Source: Pseudomonas farsensis
GTDB taxonomy: Bacteria > Pseudomonadota > Gammaproteobacteria > Pseudomonadales > Pseudomonadaceae
NCBI RefSeq assembly: GCF_014268805.2
Contig: NZ_JABWRF020000002.1
Span: forward strand, 1 to 64,000
Length of the DNA stretch: 64,000 nt
Direction: 5' to 3'
Translations under genes and position numbers: made by a program
In this document: positions 38,992 through 48,400 of the stretch, one piece after another
Position numbering within the stretch: the stretch's first letter is position 1
Layout: every line of letters starts with the position of its first letter
Notes under the pieces: model-generated
Databases searched by the model: none
What the model was told of the DNA's origin: nothing
Seen by the model: only the letters and a program-made list of their open reading frames with translations

Positions 38992-40527
38992 ATGCCAATT
39001 GAAACCAAGGTACCAACTCGCGTCCCTTCAAGTCTTGAGGCTTGGGTAAAGCTGCTCGACGGGGTGCGCATACCCATCCCCAAAGAGAGCCATGACCGCG
39101 TCCTGCAGGCAATCAACGACAGCCGCCGGTCGATGCGCGAGATCGCCGACCTGATGCAGGACAGCCCGGCCCTGGCGCTGTGCGTGATGCGCGAGGCCAA
39201 TCACCCGGCCAACGCCAGCCAGGCCGCGCCCGCCGAAAGCCTCGAAGTGGCCCTCACCCGCCTGGGCCTGAGCCGCGCCAGCGAGCTGTTGGCCCGCCTG
39301 CCGGCGGTGCCCGGCGATGACATCCCGCCCGTGCTGCGCCAGTTTCTGTTGATCAGCCAGCATGCCACCCAGCAGGCCAACGGCTTGTTCGGTGCGCGCC
39401 TGGCGCGCCTGTGGCAAGACATCCATTGGGGCAGCCTGTTGTTTCTGTCGCCGATGTGGGCCATGGCCCTGGCTTACCCCAAACTGCTCGATGCGTGGGA
39501 GCTGCGGGTTATCCACAAGGGCGAGGATGCTGCCGAAGTCGAGCACGAGCTGTTCGGCGTACGCCTGATGCCGCTGTGCCAAGCCGTTGCCGAGCACTGG
39601 CGGCTGCCGGGCTGGGTGACCCAGGGCTACCACCTGCTGCTCGAAGAGCGCGAATTGCTGGCCCAGGTGCTGAACATCGCCCGTGAGCCCGACCCGCTGG
39701 TGCAGCAGCACCGCCTTGACGAAGAGCCGGCGCTGCGGCGCTGGTTCAACCAGCCGCCCAACACCGTGCTGCTGGCCAACGGCCTGGCGCTGGCCGCCCA
39801 GGTGGGCTGGGACAACCCGCACCTGCTGCGCTGGCAGTTGCTGACCGCGCTGTACCTGCAGACCTCGCTGGACGACGTCCAGCAGCAGGTTCACCAGCAG
39901 GCCGCCGCCAGTGCCCGTCATCATGCCCGCCACGCGCTGTTCCACCCGGCCGAGGCGTTGATCTGGCCCTGGCACCAGCGCCGCCCACACCCGGACATGC
40001 TCACCCCGCCACCGCCCAAAACCGAAGACCTCGCCCGCTGGCGTGCGCTGTGCCAGGAACTGCTGAGCCAGCCGACGTCGTTCAGCAACACCGTGCACCT
40101 GGCCAGTCATGCCCGTGAAGCACTGCAGGCGTGTGGCATGGAGCGGGTGATGCTGCTGAGCCTGGACAAGGCCTGCGACTACCTGCGCGTGCAGCAAATC
40201 GCCGGGCTGCCTGCCGAGGCGAGCACCATGGCGTTGCCGCTGGGCCAGAACAAACTGCTGAAAAAGCTCATGGCCCAGGCCGGCCAGCTGCGCCTGACCC
40301 CAGACAACCACGCGCAATTCTCGGCCTTGCTGCCGGCGCCGCTGCGCGCGTTCTTCCGTGGCGAGCACCTGCTGTTGCGCTCGCTGGCAGTGAACAACCA
40401 GGTGCTGATGCTGGCAGTGGCCGACCAAGGCGGCAAACCGCTGGCCGATGTCAGTGTGCAGGCGTTTGGTAAAACCGCGCAATGCATCGAGCGTGCCCTG
40501 GCAGTGTTTGCCAGTCGCAATGCGTGA
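38992..40527 (+). CDS. HDOD domain-containing protein
   Basis: The 511-residue product has an HDOD domain in its first half, with the signature pattern MREIADLMQDSPALALCVMREANHP split over residues about 38-62, SLEVALTRLGLSRASELLAR, and helices through about residue 290. The C-terminal half is helical with a possible GAF-like end (LPLGQNKLLKKLMAQAGQLR, VLMLAVADQGGKPL). HDOD proteins are catalytically inactive HD-fold relatives linked to c-di-GMP or virulence signalling. ATG 38992 is chosen because the sequence upstream overlaps the motA promoter. It is divergent from motAB. Confidence 0.8.
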   Translation: MPIETKVPTRVPSSLEAWVKLLDGVRIPIPKESHDRVLQAINDSRRSMREIADLMQDSPALALCVMREANHPANASQAAPAESLEVALTRLGLSRASELLARLPAVPGDDIPPVLRQFLLISQHATQQANGLFGARLARLWQDIHWGSLLFLSPMWAMALAYPKLLDAWELRVIHKGEDAAEVEHELFGVRLMPLCQAVAEHWRLPGWVTQGYHLLLEERELLAQVLNIAREPDPLVQQHRLDEEPALRRWFNQPPNTVLLANGLALAAQVGWDNPHLLRWQLLTALYLQTSLDDVQQQVHQQAAASARHHARHALFHPAEALIWPWHQRRPHPDMLTPPPPKTEDLARWRALCQELLSQPTSFSNTVHLASHAREALQACGMERVMLLSLDKACDYLRVQQIAGLPAEASTMALPLGQNKLLKKLMAQAGQLRLTPDNHAQFSALLPAPLRAFFRGEHLLLRSLAVNNQVLMLAVADQGGKPLADVSVQAFGKTAQCIERALAVFASRNA

Positions 40528-40571
40528 GCCTTGCGCTACAATCGCCTCTCTTTGCACCCCGGAGACCGTGG

Positions 40572-41381
40572 ATGACTGACTTTTCCGGCTTGCCCCTGGT
40601 GATCGAAGCGGCTGAGCTGCTACCGCGCCTTGGCTCGCAGCAGCTGATTCTGGTCGACCTGAGCAGCGCCAACCGCTATGTCAGCGGGCATATCCCCGGG
40701 GCGCGCTTTGTCGAAGGCAAGCGCACGCAACTCGGCCAGCCGCCAGCCCCGGGCCTGCTGCCGGCCCAGGCTGACCTTGAAAAACTGTTCAGCGAACTCG
40801 GCCACCGTGACGATGCCGTCTATGTGGTGTACGACGACGAAGGCGGCGGTTGGGCCGGGCGCTTCATCTGGCTGCTCGATGTCATCGGCCACACCCGCTA
40901 CCACTACCTGAACGGCGGTATTCAGGCCTGGCCTGCCGACCTGTTGTCCACCGACGTGCCTGCGCCTGGCAATACTCCCGTGCGCTTGCAGCTCCACAGC
41001 GAGCCAACTGCCACCCGTGAATACCTGCAAAGCCGCCTGGGCGCCGATGACCTGGTCATCTGGGATGCCCGCGGCCCACAGGAATTCAACGGCGAGAAGG
41101 TGCTTGCCGCCAAAGGCGGGCACATCCCCGGCGCGATCAATTTCGAATGGACCGCCGGCATGGACCTCAACGACCACCTGCGCATCCGCAAGGACATCGC
41201 CCAAGTGCTCGAACAACTGGGCATCACCCCTGACAAAGAGGTGATCACCCATTGCCAGACCCACCGCCGCTCCGGCTTCACCTACCTGGTGGCCAAAGCC
41301 CTCGGCTACCCACGTATCAAGGCCTATGCCGGTTCGTGGAGCGAATGGGGCAACCACCCGGACACGCCTGTAGAAGTTTAA
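40572..41381 (+). CDS. rhdA: Thiosulfate sulfurtransferase (two-domain rhodanese)
   Basis: The 269-residue protein has two rhodanese domains. The first is inactive-looking (LVDLSSANRYVSGHIPGARF, YVVYDDEGGGWAGRF). The second carries the catalytic Cys in THCQTHRRSGFTY, near the CQTHHR loop of Azotobacter RhdA, and ends GYPRIKAYAGSWSEWGN. It moves sulfane sulfur, typically from thiosulfate to cyanide or thiols. GGAG precedes ATG 40572. It lies 9 bp before psd, so probably one transcript. Confidence 0.9.
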   Translation: MTDFSGLPLVIEAAELLPRLGSQQLILVDLSSANRYVSGHIPGARFVEGKRTQLGQPPAPGLLPAQADLEKLFSELGHRDDAVYVVYDDEGGGWAGRFIWLLDVIGHTRYHYLNGGIQAWPADLLSTDVPAPGNTPVRLQLHSEPTATREYLQSRLGADDLVIWDARGPQEFNGEKVLAAKGGHIPGAINFEWTAGMDLNDHLRIRKDIAQVLEQLGITPDKEVITHCQTHRRSGFTYLVAKALGYPRIKAYAGSWSEWGNHPDTPVEV

Positions 41382-41390
41382 GGAACCCGC

Positions 41391-42254
41391 ATGAAATCCC
41401 GTCTGTTCATCATCAGCCAGCACCTGTTGCCGCACCACCTGCTGTCGCGGTTGGCCGGCTGCGTTGCCGAGTGCCGCGCGCGCTGGTTCAAGAATGCCTT
41501 TACGGCCTGGTTCGCCAAGCGCTACCAGGTCAACATGTCCGAGGCACTGGTCGAAGACCTAAGCGCCTACGAGCACTTCAACGCCTTCTTTACTCGCGCC
41601 CTCAAACCAGGCGCACGCCCGCTGGACGAAACCCCGGGCGCTATTGTTTGCCCCGCAGACGGCGCGGTAAGCCAGCTGGGCCCTATCGAGCACGGCCGTA
41701 TTTTCCAGGCCAAAGGCCATAGCTTCAGCGCGCTGGAGCTGCTCGGCGGCGACCCGGCGCTGGCAGCGCCGTTCATGGGCGGCGAGTTCGCGACCATCTA
41801 CCTGTCGCCGAAGGACTACCACCGCGTACACATGCCGCTGGCAGGCACCCTGCGCGAAATGGTCTATGTGCCGGGCCGGCTGTTCTCGGTCAACCAGACT
41901 ACTGCCGAAAACGTGCCGGAGCTGTTCGCCCGCAACGAGCGTGTGGTATGCCTGTTCGATACCGAGCGCGGGCCAATGGCTGTGGTGCTGGTCGGCGCGA
42001 TGATCGTCGCCTCCATCGAGACCGTCTGGGCTGGCCTGGTCACCCCCCCCAAGCGTGAGCTGAAGACCTTCCGCTACGACGACGCCAGCCGTGCGCCTAT
42101 CCACCTGGAAAAAGGCGCTGAACTGGGGCGCTTCAAGCTGGGTTCTACCGCGATCGTGCTGTTCGGACCAGAGCAGGTGAAGTGGGCGCAGAACCTGGGC
42201 GCAGCGTCGGCTGTGCGCATGGGTGAGTTGCTGGCAGTGCCTGCACAGGCCTGA
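41391..42254 (+). CDS. psd: Phosphatidylserine decarboxylase proenzyme
   Basis: This membrane-associated enzyme makes phosphatidylethanolamine. The 287-residue proenzyme self-cleaves at the Gly-Ser of KLGSTAIVLF near residue 253 to form the pyruvoyl group. Other signatures are VCPADGAVSQLG, YLSPKDYHRVHMPLAG and FARNERVVCLFDTERGPM. AAGGAA lies before ATG 41391. The coding sequence contains a run of eight C (42043-42050). A strong terminator follows the stop. Confidence 0.97.
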   Translation: MKSRLFIISQHLLPHHLLSRLAGCVAECRARWFKNAFTAWFAKRYQVNMSEALVEDLSAYEHFNAFFTRALKPGARPLDETPGAIVCPADGAVSQLGPIEHGRIFQAKGHSFSALELLGGDPALAAPFMGGEFATIYLSPKDYHRVHMPLAGTLREMVYVPGRLFSVNQTTAENVPELFARNERVVCLFDTERGPMAVVLVGAMIVASIETVWAGLVTPPKRELKTFRYDDASRAPIHLEKGAELGRFKLGSTAIVLFGPEQVKWAQNLGAASAVRMGELLAVPAQA

Positions 42255-42267
42255 TTGCCGCGCTATA

Positions 42268-42297
42268 AAAAAGGCCCTGCGCATGCAGGGCCTTTTT
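42268..42297 (+). terminator. Rho-independent terminator after psd
   Basis: AAAAAGGCCCTGC-GCAT-GCAGGGCCTTTTT is a perfect 13-bp stem with an A-run before and a T-run after, so it can work in both directions between convergent psd and serB. Confidence 0.93.
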
Positions 42298-42299
42298 AT

Positions 42300-42594
42300 T
42301 GGGGCCGCTTTGCGGCCCATCGCGGGGCAAGCCCGCTCCCACGCCGGGTTTTGGGGGGCACAGTCATGTGCAGGCCTGTCCTGGCCTCATCGCAGGCTGA
42401 CGCCAGCTCCCACAGGAACCCAGGTCAGGCCTCGATATTGGGTTTGTGCGCGGTCTTTGTGGGAGCTGGCGACAGCCTGCGATGAGGCCCGGACAGGGTT
42501 GTACAAAACCATAGAATTTCCCACAAAAGCAGGGTTCATGCCCCCTGTAGGAGCGGCCTTGTGCCGCGAAAGGGCTGCACAGCAGCCCCGCTGT
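42300..42594. repeat. Array of mixed REP-like modules between psd and serB
   Basis: In order: a reversed type-A unit (42300-42346, CGCGGGGCAAGCCCGCTCCC); a left terminal unit GGCCTCATCGCAGGCTGACG (from about 42384); a spacer matching the left inner part of copy 2 (CGATATTGGGTTTGTGCGCG); a forward type-B unit (GTGGGAGCTGGCGACAGCCT); a reversed TTGTACAAAACCATAGAATT block; and a type-C unit (TGTAGGAGCGGCCTTGTGCC). The modules are those of the composite repeats, in rearranged order. Confidence 0.8.
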
Positions 42595-42600
42595 TTCAGC

Positions 42601-43848
42601 TCAACCGCGGGCCTCGCGGTCACGCACGCCCAGCAGATACAGCACACCATCCAGGCCCAAGGTCGAAATCGCCTGCCTGGCCGACTGGCGCACCAGCGGC
42701 TTGGCACGGAAGGCCACGCCCAGCCCGGCCAGCGCCAGCATCGGCAAATCGTTGGCGCCATCGCCTACGGCAATGGTCTGCTCCAACTGCAAACCTTCCT
42801 GGCTAGCCAACTGCTGCAGCAGCTCGGCCTTGCGCTGGGCGTCGACAATTGGCTCGACCGCAACGCCCGTCACCTTGCCATCGACCACTTCGAGCTCGTT
42901 GGCGAACACATAGTCGATACCCAGGCGCGCCTGCACCTGCTTGGCAAAGTAGGTAAAGCCGCCGGACAGGATTGCCGTCTTGTAACCCAGGCGCTTGAGC
43001 TCGGCGAACAGGTGCTCGGCACCTTCGGTCAGGCGCAGCGAAGCGCCAATCTGGTCCAGCACGCCGACGTCCAGGCCTTTGAGCAGCGCCATGCGTTCCT
43101 TGAAGCTGGCACGGAAATCCAGCTCGCCGCGCATCGCCCGCTCGGTGATGGCCGCAACTTGCTCGCCAACACCGGCTGCCTTGGCCAGCTCGTCGATCAC
43201 TTCAGCCTCGATCAGCGTCGAGTCCATGTCGAACACCGCCAGACGGCGGTTGCGGCGGAACAGGTCGTCGCGCTGGAAGGCAATGTCGATGTTCAGCTCA
43301 TCGGACAGCGCAAAGAACGCCGCGCGCAGGGCCTGGGCATCGCTCGGCTCGCCGCGCACGGAAATTTCCAGCGCGGCCTTGCTCTTGTCCTGCTCGGCAT
43401 CCAGCAGTACACGCGCCGAAAGGCGCTCGATGCGCTCGATGGTCAGGCCGTACTGGCTGATCACCGCACTCACCCGCTGCAGTTGCTCGGGGGTGATCTT
43501 GCGGCTCAGCAGGGTAACGACCTGCCGCGCATCGCCCTGGCTGTCCGCCCAATGCTGGTAGTCAGCCTCGGAAACCGGCGTGTAGCGGGCCTGTAAATTG
43601 AGTTCGTGAGCCTTGGATTGCACGCTGTGCAACAGCGCCGTGGCCACTTCGTTGTCGGGGATGTCGACCAAGATGCCGAACGACAACGTGCCGTGCATGA
43701 CCGCAAGACCGATGTCGAGAATGTTCACACCGCCCTGGAGCAGGACGCCGGTGATGGCAGCGGTCAGACCCGGACGGTCTTCACCAGTGATGTTGATCAG
43801 GACGATTTCGCGCAAGACCGGGCTCCGACTTCGATGAAAAATGCGCAT
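42601..43848 (-). CDS. serB: Phosphoserine phosphatase SerB
   Basis: It hydrolyses L-phosphoserine to serine. The 415-residue protein has N-terminal ACT-like regulatory domains (INITGEDRPGLTAAITGVLL) and a HAD domain: motif I VFDMDSTLIEAEVIDELA, motif II ILSGGFTYFA, motif III/IV VGDGANDLPMLALAGLGVAF. ATG 43848 (MRIFHRSRSPVLREIVLI) gives the usual Pseudomonas length; a later Leu start is possible. It is divergent from the membrane protein gene at 43952. Confidence 0.96.
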   Translation of the reverse strand: MRIFHRSRSPVLREIVLINITGEDRPGLTAAITGVLLQGGVNILDIGLAVMHGTLSFGILVDIPDNEVATALLHSVQSKAHELNLQARYTPVSEADYQHWADSQGDARQVVTLLSRKITPEQLQRVSAVISQYGLTIERIERLSARVLLDAEQDKSKAALEISVRGEPSDAQALRAAFFALSDELNIDIAFQRDDLFRRNRRLAVFDMDSTLIEAEVIDELAKAAGVGEQVAAITERAMRGELDFRASFKERMALLKGLDVGVLDQIGASLRLTEGAEHLFAELKRLGYKTAILSGGFTYFAKQVQARLGIDYVFANELEVVDGKVTGVAVEPIVDAQRKAELLQQLASQEGLQLEQTIAVGDGANDLPMLALAGLGVAFRAKPLVRQSARQAISTLGLDGVLYLLGVRDREARG

Positions 43849-43951
43849 TCTACTCACTTTCAGTGCCAGACGGGCGCCATCGATACTTTGCCGACAAAAC
43901 TCCGGTCGCTATACTGCGCAGCAACTTTCTCGCCATAAAGAGCCGCGCTCT

Positions 43952-45406
43952 GTGAACCGGCCCACGCCAGTCAAAAACGAAAACTTCTTCCTGATGATCT
44001 ATCGAGCCCTGAGCCAACGGCGAATCCCGCTGGCTTTGCGCATTGCCAGCCATAACATCTTCCTGGTGGCCTTGGCCTTGGTGATCTATGCCTGCGTAAT
44101 GGGTTTGCAGTTCAAACAGGCCATGCACGAGCAGGCCGACGCCGTCGGGCAGAGCCTGACCACGCAGACCGCCACCTCGGCCACCGAACTGTTGGTGTCC
44201 AACGACATCCTCAGCCTCAACGTGCTGCTGGGCAACCTGGTGAAGAACCCGCTGGTGGCCCACGCCGCCATCTACAGCGTCGACAACCGCATCCTCGCCG
44301 AGGCCGGCCAGCGTCCGCGCAACACCCTGTTGGGCGAAGCCGAGGGCCTCTACCAGACCAAGATCACCTTCCAGGACGTGACCGCTGGTCAGTTGCGCAT
44401 CAGCCTGGACATGAGTCAGTTTCAGCAGCCGATGCTGATCAGCCTGCAAAGCATGGGCATCCTTGCGGCCATCCTGCTGGCATTGGCATTGACCCTGAGC
44501 CTGCGCCTGGGGCGGTTCATTTCCACCCCGCTGCTGCAGTTGCGCGTCTGGCTGCGCGACCCGCATCCGTATACGCCGGCCATCGATCGCCAGGACGAAA
44601 TCGGCGACCTGGCCCGCCAGCTGCACGCCCGCCTGGCACCGCCGCCGCCGCCAGAGCCCGAAGATGAGGACGAGGACGACGACGATTACGACGACGCCCC
44701 AGCACTCGTCAAAACCGCTCCGCGCGCCAAAGCGGCCGTAGCGCCAGCCGATGAGCACGACGACGACGCCTTCGCCGGCCTGATGGACGACGAAACCGCA
44801 CCCGCCAAGCCGGTCGCCATTGAGTCCGACGAGCCGCAGAGCAGCGCCATCCTGGCCGTGCAACTGGGTTCGCAGGAACAACTGCGGCGCCTGCCTCGCA
44901 CCCGTCTGACCGAGCTGCTGGAGCGTTATCGCGACTGCCTCGACCAGGCGGCGTCGCTCTATGAAGGCGAAGTGCATACGCTGAACGACGGCAGCACACT
45001 GGTGCTGTTCCACAGCCGTGACAGCGGCGAGGACTACCTGACCAACGCCGTGTGCTGTGGTGAGTTGTTGCGTGCCTTGGGCCATGCCCTGCAAATCGAG
45101 GTAGCCGACAGTGGCATCACCTTGCAACTGCAACTGGGCCTGGTGCTGGCCAATGACCTGCAAGGGCTGGAACTGGTCGACGTGCTGATCACCGAGCCGG
45201 CCCAGGATGCCCTGGCGCTGTCGCAACACAGCCGCAACCTGCTGCTGGTGGAGCGCCGCATCAATGATGACGTGCTGCTGCGCCAGCGTGCGCGCATTCG
45301 CCCGATCGCAAGCCCCGAGGGGGCGTGCTGTGTCGAGCGCCTGATGGAGCCCTATCCATCTATGCTGGAGCGCCAGCTGGCGCGTATGCACGAACGCCGG
45401 GCCTGA
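43952..45406 (+). CDS. HAMP-like two-TM membrane protein with acidic linker, function unknown
   Basis: The 484-residue product (GTG 43952; ATG 43994 is an alternative) has TM1 (HNIFLVALALVIYACVMGL), a periplasmic sensor segment of about 95 residues (HAAIYSVDNRILAEAGQR), TM2 (MGILAAILLALALTLSLRLG) and a HAMP-like stretch (ISTPLLQLRVWL, DEIGDLARQLHARL). A strongly acidic linker rich in Glu/Asp follows (about residues 235-255), then a C-terminal domain resembling a degenerate nucleotide-cyclase fold (LLERYRDCLDQAASLYEGEV, LNDGSTLVLFHS). No kinase motifs are seen. It is probably a membrane sensor or regulator conserved near serB/parC in Pseudomonas. Confidence 0.75.
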   Translation: MNRPTPVKNENFFLMIYRALSQRRIPLALRIASHNIFLVALALVIYACVMGLQFKQAMHEQADAVGQSLTTQTATSATELLVSNDILSLNVLLGNLVKNPLVAHAAIYSVDNRILAEAGQRPRNTLLGEAEGLYQTKITFQDVTAGQLRISLDMSQFQQPMLISLQSMGILAAILLALALTLSLRLGRFISTPLLQLRVWLRDPHPYTPAIDRQDEIGDLARQLHARLAPPPPPEPEDEDEDDDDYDDAPALVKTAPRAKAAVAPADEHDDDAFAGLMDDETAPAKPVAIESDEPQSSAILAVQLGSQEQLRRLPRTRLTELLERYRDCLDQAASLYEGEVHTLNDGSTLVLFHSRDSGEDYLTNAVCCGELLRALGHALQIEVADSGITLQLQLGLVLANDLQGLELVDVLITEPAQDALALSQHSRNLLLVERRINDDVLLRQRARIRPIASPEGACCVERLMEPYPSMLERQLARMHERRA

Positions 45407-45414
45407 TCGGCACG

Positions 45415-45442
45415 CGACGGGCTGCAAGCGCGCAGCCCGTCG
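45415..45442. repeat. GC-rich hairpin between convergent genes
   Basis: CGACGGGCTGC and GCAGCCCGTCG pair across six bases, just before the stop of the toxin gene. There is no T-run, so it is at best a weak terminator. Confidence 0.5.
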
Positions 45443-45446
45443 ACCT

Positions 45447-48400
45447 TCAGGTATGCATCCAGGTGTGCGCGCTACCTGGCTGTGCCCCTATTGAGCCGCC
45501 CATCCGCAGCGGGAACCAGTGCTCGAGCGCTGCCTCGTAAAACTCTTCGTATACCTGGGAATGCACCCACCCCTGCTGGCGCTGGATCAAGCCGAACGAA
45601 TTCGGCCTGATGGCCTTCATGCCTTTGTTAAAGGCGTCAGGGCCTGCCAAGTCCGAAATGGTCTGCATGTACGCGTTCATCACGCGCTCAGCTTCAGCTT
45701 TGCTGGTGAAATCTCTGACGACCGGCCGAGGCGAGTTCTTGAAGGTGTAAGGCAACTTATCGAAACGATCCGCAGCCTCCCTCAGCAGGCGCTTGAGCAC
45801 CGGATTACCAGGGTGGCTGGCAAAGTGTGAGGTGTTGACCCGCATCTGCTTGTTCCACGGCATCCGGTACTGCCCGCCAACCAGAACATCCTCGGGGGCG
45901 GCCAGCAGCGGCTTAGGATCAGGGGTAAGCAACACGTCATCGACATCCATGTAGATACCTCCGTTCTCATCGATCAACCGCAGCCGCAGGTAGTCCGAGG
46001 CTGCTGCGTAGTTGCGTGAAGTAGCGACCGGATTGCGGAAATAGTTGTAGGCAGCACCCTGGGCATCGGCAATAAACGCATTGAAATAAGGTTGTTCGCG
46101 CAGGTTTCGCGACTCGATGCCGATTTGCTCGCACCAAGCCTGGTTGGCTTGCAGCGCAACCTCGTCACAGTCCAGGTGCAGGATGAACTTGAAGTGCTTG
46201 TTACGGGTATTCTTCAGAATATTGCGTTTGATCATGTAGTTAAGTTCCTTCTCGCCCACCCAGATCATATGGATTTCATTGGCGATGGGCGCCGCATCGA
46301 CTGGAATTTGCGGCAAGTCAGGAAACCGATACTCGCTGATATTCTGTTCGAATGGCAGGCGGTGGCGCACCCGAGCAAAATCCTTGGCGCTACCGGCTCG
46401 CCAACGAATTGCACCGTCGCGCCCGTAGGACTCGCGCCAGATATAGTGGTCGGTGGCAAAGCGGCGCCAGGCAGCGGCGTCTGCGTCATACCAGACCGGC
46501 TGACGCGAGGTGACCTTTTCGTCGAACTTCTCGCCGAGATCATCATGGGTCAGCACGATATCTGCCTCGTAGCACTCGTTTTCATGGCTCCAGATCAAGT
46601 CATCCACGGCAAAACTGGTTTCGACCTTGGGCACCAGCGGTTCGCTCGCGATCCCGTCGATCACCTCAGACGGCAACGGCGCATGCTCCAACACCGTGAC
46701 CGGCGTCGTGCCGCCGCGCAGCCCAAACCGCAGGTCAATGTCCCAGTAACCGCTGTCCATGCTTCGCAGGAACGGCCCCCAGACCACGGGTTCGCCCTCC
46801 GAGCGAATGCGCAGTTGCTGCTCGTGTTCCAGCCACTGCACACGGTAGACCTGCGGCCGGATCCTGACGTACAGCTTGCCGTCATCAAGAAAAGTGCCCT
46901 TGCCGCCGCCCACCACTGTTACTGGCCGGTCGATCGCGAGATCCTTGAGCTGGCCCTTGAGGTAATCCGGCAAGGTATCGTGCACCGGGCGCACGACCTT
47001 GAACTCCTCGAACGTGTCAGGTACCTCGCCCTGGACACCCTCCAAGGCGGTATCCGCGACCAGCTGCGCGGCATGTTCCGCCTCTGAGGCCTCGGCAGGG
47101 GCGCGCTGCGTTGCACTGAGCGTGGCCTTGACTGCCGTCAACTGCGACACTTCCCCCAGCAGCGGCAACGCATTCAGCAGCCCGAAAGCCAGGCGCTGGG
47201 CGCCCTCGACCTGCTCCTCACGATCATGGGCAGTGATCATCTCCCCAGCGCCGACTACCACCAGGCCGACCCCAAGGGCAACGGCTACAGGTGTGAGCAC
47301 CGGCACCGCCAGTGCTATTGCACCCACCACGTTGGCTGCCAGCTCCATGCCATAGCCAAGCACCCGGCGGTAGTACTTGCCCTGGCTGCCAATGTCGTAA
47401 TCAGCATCGCTGAACATGCGCTGCCGGATACGCTCGCTTATATGCTCGAACGGGCTGGGGAACAGCGCATCGCCAACGGTGATGGTGCTAGCGGGATACC
47501 AGTGCCCGGTGCTGTCGTTGAGGCGCCGAGGGTGCACTGCCAAGCCATCCAGAGCGGTATTGACGCCACTACTGAAGAAGCCATCTTTGCGGTCCTTGCT
47601 GCTGAAATGGCTGGCCAGTGCCGCCCTCTTACGCGGATCGCGGCACTGCTGGGTGAACCAGTCGCGCAACTCCTGCATGTTGGCGAAGCCATGTAACGGC
47701 GAAGAATTGCCTGGGATATACAGCACGGTATGGTCGCTGCCATGTTCGGCGAATACCAATATGTCCGTTGCTTCAAAACCGTAAATCTTCAGCGACGATA
47801 GGGTTCGCTTCGTCGAAACCGGGTTGTCGGCGAAATACTGGAATGATGTATTTTCCCAGCTGGTGTCGGGGCTCAGCATCATGCTTTTGAGCACCAGCGC
47901 GGCGTGCTCGGCACTCAGCGATTTTTCATCGCGCTGCAGCAGCGCAGCATGCACCAAATTGCCTTTGAACATGATTGGGTAATCAGCACCATGATTACTC
48001 CAGAAATGCCTCAGATACTCCAGATAATGGCCCTGTAACTTCGCATCCCAGATGAACGCACGCAGTACGGCCGGGTCGAGCTCGATCTGAGTGGCCGCGC
48101 CGTAGGTTTGCGCATCTGTGCGGCGATAGATGGCATCGTACGACCAGCTGTCACCTTGCTCGTTGTAGCTTAGTTCGACTGTTTCCGATACTTCGTAGCC
48201 CCCGCTGCGCCAAGGCTTGGGAAAACCCAGGTGATCGGTCAGGCTGCCGCTACCTTCCTGCTGCCAGTTGGCGATCAGTGCCTGGGTGAGCGTCATCGAA
48301 TGAGCGACCTGGGCGCGCCAAGGGCCAGGCCGTTCGTTGACCAGATGCAGGTACAGGGTGGTGAGCAACAGGTCGTCGGGGGAGTCACTGATGCCATGCT

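Noticed and set aside
42043..42050. Run of eight C in psd as a phase-variation switch
   Set aside because: psd is a lipid-synthesis gene expected to be essential and the run encodes ordinary Thr-Pro-Pro codons; slippage is possible but switching is unlikely.
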